Positions 58,201-64,000 of a stretch of DNA of 64,000 nt are shown here, one piece after another. The stretch lies in contig CM072906.1 of assembly GCA_037013685.1 (NCBI GenBank), positions 7,438,001 through 7,502,000 of the forward strand, given 5' to 3'. The DNA is from Acridotheres tristis. Its lineage: Eukaryota; Chordata; Aves; Passeriformes; Sturnidae. The notes beneath the pieces are model-generated. The model was not told where the DNA came from. It saw only the letters and a list, made by a program, of their open reading frames with translations, and did no database searches. Position 1 is the stretch's first letter. Each line of letters opens with the position of its first letter. The translations under genes were made by a program, and so were the position numbers.

Positions 58201-61200
58201 TGTACAACCGGGACCTGAGGTGGTGAGATTGGCTCGTAGGGCTCTGAGGGGACGTGACTCCTCTCTGGAGATTTTCCAGGCCTACATCCATGATTCAGAG
58301 ACAGATAATTACTCTCAATGCATGCACAGCAGTAGTTAACTCATGTAATTTTCCAGTTCCTACGTAACTGCTTATGTGTAGTTATATGTTACATGCTTTA
58401 GTAAGCTTGGTGATCTTAAAAAGATGACTATGCATTGTCCAATACAACTCTAGTGAGTTTTAAGTTATTAAATGCTTTCAGCCCTCTAAAGACTAGAAAT
58501 TAAGAGAAGTAGCAATGGGAAAACTGTCACAAGTTATGTTATGGAGCCAAGCAATTGGCAAAACAGTAGGAGACAAACTTTGCCTAAAAATAAGACCAAA
58601 AAGCACTTTCACTTCCAATCTACACCAAGATCACTGCACAACTTTGTATCAATATCATATCTGGGCACCAATTAAATTTGCAGTTAGACTGAATCCATGC
58701 AGTACCTTCCCCTGGCCTTGTCAGAGAGGTTCTCAGGGGACACTCTGGCCCCTGGCCGCTGGTGGTGCACGGGCTGTGGCTGCGCCTCGGGGCTGTAGCG
58801 GTTCGAGGTCTTGGCCCGGCCAGAAACAGGAGTTGGAGCAGGGGTGGAATTCTGGAATGTAGTGGTGGGAGGCTGCAAAGAGGCCTGAGAAACTGCTTGG
58901 TTTCTAGCAAAGTCTTGTGTGATAATTTGCTGGATGTCACCAAAAGAAATAGAAAAGAGATCTTGGTTAGACATTGGCCACAGTGTAGGTATTCATGAAC
59001 TAGATGAGCCTGATGGCAACAAACGAGGTTAAAAATTCAGATACAATATTTTGTAACGGTCTCAAAATAAAAGCCATAACTATAAAACCTACACAGATGT
59101 GATCAGCAAGGGTGATGAGCCGATGGGTCCTGGGCACGTGTGCCATCCCCTCTGCCTGGGAAGAGGGAGGTGGAGGCTGCTGGGGTGAGGGGGGCTCCTG
59201 CTGTGTCCTGTAGCGGTGAATGGGGCCCTCGTACGGCCTGCTGGGGTCAGCTGGTTGAAAAAGAAAAGGTCACTCTGATAAGCTTCAAGGTTTGAAACTT
59301 CTGTGCTTACAACTCTAAAGGAGGTGACTGTGAGAGTATTTCCACATGCAGATGAACTTACTCTCTGCCTGGCTTGGTTTGGGTGTCTCCTGTTGATAGG
59401 GCTGTAGCTTTTCTTGAGCAGGTACAGGTGAATTTGCAGGGCTGATCACCTCAATGGCATCTCCAGGAGCTTCATACCGGTGTGAGGACACTGAATATCA
59501 AGAAAAGTTTGTGGAACATGATGTAAATATGGCAGAAAATTTTTGTTGCCTACACTTAGCAACACCAGTGCTCCCAGTAAAATGGCACCAGCGAAGGAAA
59601 GTCAAAACACTGTTGCCTTCTCATGATAACCATGGTGATACGACTACTTCCATGAAACAGTGTTCCAACATAAACCAAGTAATGTTCAGTTTCCTGACTT
59701 CTAATAAGGTTATTCTTATGATCCTGTATTCATGCTGTAGCATGGAATCTGAATAAAGCAAACAACTCTGATGTTGCAAGAGTCTATATGCAAAAACTGT
59801 ATTTGTCAATCAAGTGTTTCTGCTTTGCAGAGCTGAATATTTTATCATTAAACATCTGAATCATTTCATATCATTTTCCTAAAAGGCTAAGACAGACAGC
59901 AAAGAAGTAGAGAGTTACTAAGATACGTACAACTACTGGAAGAATCTGAACTTTGAGAGCCCCTATCTCGAGCATCCTTGTCTGAAGCAATCTGGCGAGT
60001 GATGATCACATCTATGAAGTTAGCAGCAGTAATTGTGGTCTTTCCTCGAGTTCTCAGCTCTTCCTCGTACCTGGATTTAGGAGGAGGTCCTTTCTCTTTA
60101 CCAGCCTCTGAATAGACTACTGATGAAGTCTGCCCCTGGGACTTGCCACCAGAGTAATTTGCAGATGTATAAGGGCACTGCACAGGCCTCTTTTCTACCT
60201 CCAGGGTCTTCTGCTCCATCTGCTGCTGGTCAGTCACCACAGCTGACCGGCGTCCCATGTTCTCTTCTATCCTGGTTCCTTCGTGCTTGTTCTCTTTTGC
60301 TTTGGCAACTTCCATCTGAGGAGCAGAGGCTGCAGCATCCACCAGTGCTGCCAGGGCATCAGCAGCAGTGTTGTAACGGGAAGCTGGCAAACCTTGAGTG
60401 ATAGAGGGAGCTCCAGGGGTGAGCTGCCTGTGGGAAAACATTGAATAGTTTCAATTACATCACATGGAAAGAACTAGAGCCACGAACACAATAAAGTAAA
60501 GACTTTCTGACACTTATTTCTACCTAAAATGCACTGACGAAAATGCTCTGATAAATCCAAGAGCAATCATATAGTGCAATATCCTTAACCCTAAATGCAC
60601 CTTTTAATAAGCTCAAATATTAGAACAAATATCTGTGCCATATTAACTTCTAAAACATACATGATACGTAGCTGAGCAGCAGGATCCAAAGGTGTGATTA
60701 CACTTGTTCCATTGGTTCCTTGGAAAATACTTGGCCTTTGCTGTAGAATGTTTTCCTGGCTTCTGACAGAGGGGGATGGGGACCGGACATATCCGTGACT
60801 GCCGGGTCTGCCAGGCTGCTCTGCACCTGCAGGACACAGAGTGGAGGGGAACAAACAAAAATAAATGATTACTCTTACAACAGTGTAGCACTGTGAATCA
60901 ATGCTGGCTCCACCACATCCCTTCCCAGTTGTCTCCATCCCTCTGGATGTGAGCACCTCTTTAGGTGCTACGTTGCTTTGAGAGAAAGCTCAAGAAGTTG
61001 CAGAAGCTGCAATTATGACCAGAACTACTCGGCAACAGGAAGCTGCCTGAAGTAAAAGCAAACTGTAAATGGTATTTGCTAACAGTGACTGCATAAAATG
61101 AGCAGTTACAGTGCACAAGGCAAATGATCCAAGTGTATCCATGTGCCCTCACCTGGTCGGAGATAGAGTTCAGCAGGGACTGAGGTGATTCTCTCCCTCT

Positions 61201-63861
61201 CACGTTCTCGTTCTCTTTCCCGCTCTCGTTCACGCTCCCTCTCCCTTTCCCGTTCCTTCTCCCTTTCCCTTTCCCGTTCCCTTTCAGCATTTGCTGCTGC
61301 AGAAGCTGCCAGGTGTGTGGGGTGTCCTGGAAGGTCCACAAGGCAAAATGAAGGAGCAAAAAACAGTACTTAAGTGAAGCATGATAATGTAGACACTTGC
61401 CTATATATTTTGCCATACACCTACAGCAAAATATCCCAAATGCATTTTAATTCCACTGAAGACTATCCACTTGGTTAGGAAGAAAAAAGGTTAACATACA
61501 GTGACAGTGGAAGGCTCAAAAGCCTTTTACTAAAGTGGTTGCTATACAGAAACTACACAGCTTATAGACCCCAATTCCACCCTTCATCACAAGGGGTTAG
61601 TGAATTATAATCAAATTACTACCAATAAAGACCTGACAGAATGAGGCAAATTCAGAATTTGACAGCACTTCTACTATAACTACACAGGATATCATCAAAA
61701 TCCCTTTGCTATCTAAGTGAGAGGTGCATGCAAAAAGCATCTCCTGAGAAAACATCAAAACATGGCATTAATGAAAGCTGAATAAAGACGGTCAATTATC
61801 TCAGCATGTCAGACAATTAGAGGCATCATCCAGCCATGAGAGCTCTTACCTGGTGACAGAGAAGCAGGGTTGTAAGGCCTGGGAGGGAAGGTGAGCTGGG
61901 TACCAGGGATGTATGTGATTCTCTCCATGGGTGGGGTGCTCGTTCCTCCAGGATGAGGCACTAAGATAGTGGGGGCCATATTGTTCAGGTCAATAATTCC
62001 TGTCAAGAGATGACACACGTGAGAATGGCCACTCCAGGACATTCTCTACACAGCAATAAATGTTTGGTGGAGAAAATACAAGAATAAGGCAAGTGTAGAG
62101 GTATATTCCAGCAGGTTATACTCTCTTAGATCTGGCAATCAGCAATTTAGGAACATACCTAGAAAGGATTTGCACTTGGAGCACTCCCTTTAATTGCCCT
62201 TTGGAGAAATGCACTTCACCTCTACTCAACAACCTCATCTTTTAGCAATTTTGGGTATTACCCAAAAAATAAAACAATCACATTGTTATCTCAAACATTA
62301 CATTTCTGGCTGTTGCTTTTATATTCTTTATGAAGAAGCTATCATTTTGATATAATTCTCTTTTCTGAAGTTTGATGGTGAGCTAAATATGGTCCTGATC
62401 ATCAATCTAAATGAGCAGAAAACAATCTGGCTCTTGAACACTGGTAACTCTCAGCGACTTCTCCTTAAAAATATTAATTATAGAAGTGGTTTTTCTTTCC
62501 ACAAAAGGCAGTTTGCAAATGAGTCGTCAGACATCCACCATCACTACAGGAATGAACACATTTATACACATGGCATTGTATGAGTGCATCCAAACCAGAG
62601 CTGGCACAGCCAAAACTCACTTTTAAGAGGATTACAGAAAGAGAGCCAGGCCCACCTCGTGCTCCTGCATAAGGGAGTGCTAAAGTTTGTTCCCTGGGGG
62701 ACAATCCCCTGGTGACATCGGGCCGGAGGTTCACTTGCATCTGCTGGGAGGTGATGTAGTCGTTGAGGATGGTCTGGCGCGTGTTCTCCATGGCGTACAG
62801 CTGGTACTGGCTGGGGTACCCCGGCGTGGGGGACAGCTGCCTTTGGAACAGGTAAGCAGCAGCAGCTGGGGGGGAAAGGAGGGTAAAGGGGGCATTTAGG
62901 AAGCATGAAATAAAACTTTCAGGTGTCTGTAAAGCTTCAGTGAGAGGTGGTATCAAGCCTCTCTAGCAAACGAGTGAGAATAGCATTTTAATACTGATGT
63001 TTGATTGAATTTCTGCACTGCATGCAGACTGAAAGTGCTGAACAATCCAGATTGGAGAGAAGGCTTTAATAAAAATATAAATCCTGAAATTCTGAAAATG
63101 TAAAAGGCTGAAATACCTAAAGAAGGTAGAAAATACCTCACAGAAGTAAACTGAGGGATAGGTTAAAAGGAAGTCACTGTATTTAATATCACTAGGGAAA
63201 ACCTGATAATCCCTCAGTGAGAATAATCACAGCCCTGAACAGAGGACTTATATAGAATATATAAGTCTATATATAATTATATAGAATTACATTTTAATTC
63301 TCTAGCCTTTTCCACATCCTTCTTTGCACAGCTTTCCTGAAAGCTTTTAATACATTCCATGAATACTTATCTAAAAATAGTGTGAACTTTTTAACAAAAC
63401 AGAAGCAAGTTGGCAGCTCTGAAAGGAAGTTTCAGCATTGTACAAATACTACTTTACTAAGTTTCTTGGTTAGATATTAAATCACCACTAAACTGAAATA
63501 AAATCACAACAATAAATACTTATAATCTTATCAATTATATCTGGCCATTGATAACTGCCTTATAAAGGTATCCTTTCTGTGCATCAAAGCTCACAGTATT
63601 TCTAAAACTAAAATAAGCCAACACAAATGTATTTACCAGGATCCAGAGCCCTGTGAAATGGCATAGCAGGATCTAAATGGGGAGGGAGGTGACCCCTGTA
63701 GACTTCAGGAGTTGCTCCTCTGTGGTGAGGGTCAAAAGGACTGTGAGCCACTACAGGATCAACCCCTGGCACTGGAGACTTTGCTGGCACACTCTCCCTC
63801 TGTGTTGGAGTGAGTGTGTTCTTCCTTTCGTGATTTGCTGGCTTCCCAGAAGATACTCCAG
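55045..63861 (-). CDS. NCOR1: NCOR1, nuclear receptor corepressor 1, last 15 coding exons (partial)
   Basis: NCOR1 is a nuclear scaffold that brings HDAC3, TBL1/TBLR1 and GPS2 to unliganded nuclear receptors and other repressors. The 15 exons here total 2861 nt and, read in phase, give one continuous frame of 952 residues plus a partial codon, roughly the C-terminal 40%. All three CoRNR-box receptor-interaction motifs are intact: I-D-V-I-I (exon 59931-60427), I-C-Q-I-I (split between exons 59093-59250 and 58706-58929) and L-E-D-I-I (exon 55878-56099). An Arg-Glu repeat of 16 dipeptides lies in exon 61153-61326. The protein ends in the family terminus [13 protein letters not shown]. The SANT domains, deacetylase-activating region and start lie beyond the right edge. 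Motifs such as Y-R-Q-type NCOR2 features are absent and the match to NCOR1 rather than NCOR2 is clear along the whole length. Confidence 0.98.
55414..55596 (-). CDS. NCOR1: NCOR1 exon, [10 protein letters not shown] segment
   Basis: Exon of 183 nt from G-A-V-S-K-Q-K to [10 protein letters not shown]. Contains the invariant [14 protein letters not shown]. Acceptor TTGCCAG, donor GTGAGG. Confidence 0.96.
55878..56099 (-). CDS. NCOR1: NCOR1 exon with CoRNR box LEDII (ID1)
   Basis: Exon of 222 nt. Contains [15 protein letters not shown] then L-E-D-I-I-R-K-A-L, the C-terminal nuclear-receptor interaction helix, and H-G-V-V-M-S-Q-P. Acceptor CTCCCAG, donor GTACTG. Confidence 0.97.
56363..56416 (-). 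CDS. NCOR1: NCOR1 54-nt exon
   Basis: Encodes [17 protein letters not shown] between a TTGCAG acceptor and a GTAAGT donor, with phase 2 in and one base out. The length is a multiple of three, so skipping it would keep the frame. Confidence 0.95.
56957..57099 (-). CDS. NCOR1: NCOR1 exon, [11 protein letters not shown] segment
   Basis: Exon of 143 nt with [18 protein letters not shown] and [19 protein letters not shown]. Acceptor CTTGGCAG, donor GTATGC. Confidence 0.97.
57100..58143 (-). other. NCOR1: NCOR1 intron (1.0 kb)
   Basis: Bounded by GTAAGT and CTTGGCAG on the minus strand. A chance minus-strand frame at 57402-57758 shows no NCOR1 similarity. Nothing else recognised. Confidence 0.8.
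58144..58281 (-). CDS. NCOR1: NCOR1 exon, [12 protein letters not shown] segment
   Basis: Exon of 138 nt encoding [10 protein letters not shown], then [18 protein letters not shown]. The acceptor is a less common GATGTAG; the donor is GTAAGT. Confidence 0.95.
58706..58929 (-). CDS. NCOR1: NCOR1 exon, second half of CoRNR box ICQII (ID2)
   Basis: Exon of 224 nt starting in phase 0 with [10 protein letters not shown], which completes the I-C-Q-I-I motif, then K-T-S-N-R-Y-S-P-E and [14 protein letters not shown]. Acceptor ACATCCAG, donor GTACTG. Confidence 0.96.
59093..59250 (-). CDS. NCOR1: NCOR1 exon, first half of CoRNR box ICQII (ID2)
   Basis: Exon of 158 nt with [10 protein letters not shown], a proline/glutamine stretch, and [15 protein letters not shown] at its end. 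The donor is GTAGGT. Confidence 0.96.
59362..59490 (-). CDS. NCOR1: NCOR1 exon, DAIEVISPA segment
   Basis: Exon of 129 nt encoding [18 protein letters not shown] and Q-E-K-L-Q-P-Y-Q. Acceptor TATTCAG, donor GTAAGT. The next intron is only 111 nt. Confidence 0.96.
59931..60427 (-). CDS. NCOR1: NCOR1 exon with CoRNR box IDVII (ID3)
   Basis: Largest exon here, 497 nt. Contains [38 protein letters not shown], and [14 protein letters not shown]. Acceptor TCCCACAG, donor GTACGT. Confidence 0.97.
60661..60826 (-). CDS. NCOR1: NCOR1 exon, [16 protein letters not shown] segment
   Basis: Exon of 166 nt with [34 protein letters not shown] and L-D-P-A-A-Q-L-R-I. Acceptor CCTGCAG, donor GTATGT. Confidence 0.97.
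61153..61326 (-). CDS. NCOR1: NCOR1 exon with Arg-Glu repeat
   Basis: Exon of 174 nt: [13 protein letters not shown], then 16 Glu-Arg dipeptides (one is Glu-Lys) at 61190-61285, then [12 protein letters not shown]. The repeat uses GAA/GAG with AGG, AGA, CGG, CGT and CGA, so it is a protein-level rather than a pure DNA repeat. Confidence 0.96.
61850..61999 (-). CDS. NCOR1: NCOR1 exon, [13 protein letters not shown] segment
   Basis: Exon of 150 nt encoding [20 protein letters not shown] and [18 protein letters not shown]. Acceptor CTTGACAG, donor GTAAGA. Confidence 0.97.
62000..62655 (-). other. NCOR1: NCOR1 intron (656 nt)
   Basis: Bounded by GTGGGC and CTTGACAG on the minus strand. AT-rich, no further feature recognised. 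Confidence 0.8.
62656..62865 (-). CDS. NCOR1: NCOR1 exon, [20 protein letters not shown] segment
   Basis: Exon of 210 nt encoding [37 protein letters not shown] and L-S-P-R-E-Q. Acceptor CCCCCAG, donor GTGGGC. Confidence 0.97.
62866..63636 (-). other. NCOR1: NCOR1 intron (771 nt)
   Basis: Bounded by GTAAAT and CCCCCCAG on the minus strand. It contains a TATATA-rich tract at about 63249-63290 and no other feature. Confidence 0.8.
63637..63861 (-). CDS. NCOR1: NCOR1 exon, first one inside the window
   Basis: Exon of 225 nt starting with two bases of a split codon. Contains [20 protein letters not shown] and [10 protein letters not shown], ending F-H-R-A-L-D-P. Acceptor GCTTTTAG, donor GTAAAT. 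The remaining 139 bases to the window edge are intron. Confidence 0.97.
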
Positions 63862-64000
63862 CTAAAAGCAATGAAAAATCCAATTTAATAAAATGCCTCT
63901 TTCTCTATTGAAAATTTAACTATAAAAATACACTGGTTCCCAAGGACCATTTTCAATGACTGCAATACAACAAAGCACAGAAAACATTTTATATCACAAA

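Overview
The window is ordinary vertebrate nuclear DNA, almost certainly from a bird. The split genes have GT-AG introns, the encoded proteins read like avian orthologues, introns are moderately short, there are CpG-island promoters, and there is at least one decayed CR1 LINE 3' end. I see no prokaryotic operon, CRISPR array, phage, provirus or insertion sequence. Species cannot be fixed from the sequence alone.

Five protein-coding genes are present, in the order SPECC1 (+, 3' end only), ADORA2B (+, complete), ZSWIM7 (-, complete), TTC19 (+, complete), NCOR1 (-, 3' half only). All exon boundaries were read by eye from splice signals, and reading-frame phases close exactly across every junction. 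1-10.9 kb: the last three coding exons of SPECC1 (cytospin-B), carrying most of its C-terminal calponin-homology domain, after 9.4 kb of intron. 10.9-22.4 kb: a probable long SPECC1 3' UTR, then intergenic DNA with a CR1 remnant and a small GC-rich island near 20.0-20.4 kb. 22.4-35.6 kb: ADORA2B, with a CpG island, two coding exons and one 11.4-kb intron that holds two minisatellites and a polypyrimidine tract. 35.6-38.4 kb: the convergent 3' ends of ADORA2B and ZSWIM7. 38.4-47.9 kb: ZSWIM7, five coding exons including a 22-nt microexon. 47.3-48.0 kb: a bidirectional CpG-island promoter shared with TTC19, containing two perfect CRE/ATF palindromes. 48.0-51.3 kb: TTC19, ten compact exons. 52.4-64 kb: the NCOR1 3' UTR and last 15 coding exons (952 complete codons plus a partial one), with all three CoRNR-box nuclear-receptor interaction motifs. 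Transcription alternates: ADORA2B and ZSWIM7 converge, ZSWIM7 and TTC19 diverge, TTC19 and NCOR1 converge.

The gene products are not one pathway: a cytoskeletal cross-linker, an adenosine GPCR, a RAD51-pathway recombination factor, a mitochondrial complex III factor and a transcriptional corepressor. The only functional coupling suggested by the sequence is the shared ZSWIM7/TTC19 promoter. I found no convincing undescribed biological system. The most useful leads are the microexon, the twin CREs, the 20-bp-periodic repeat upstream of ADORA2B, the heptamer repeat running through the ZSWIM7 stop codon, and the unexplained GC-rich island near 20.2 kb.
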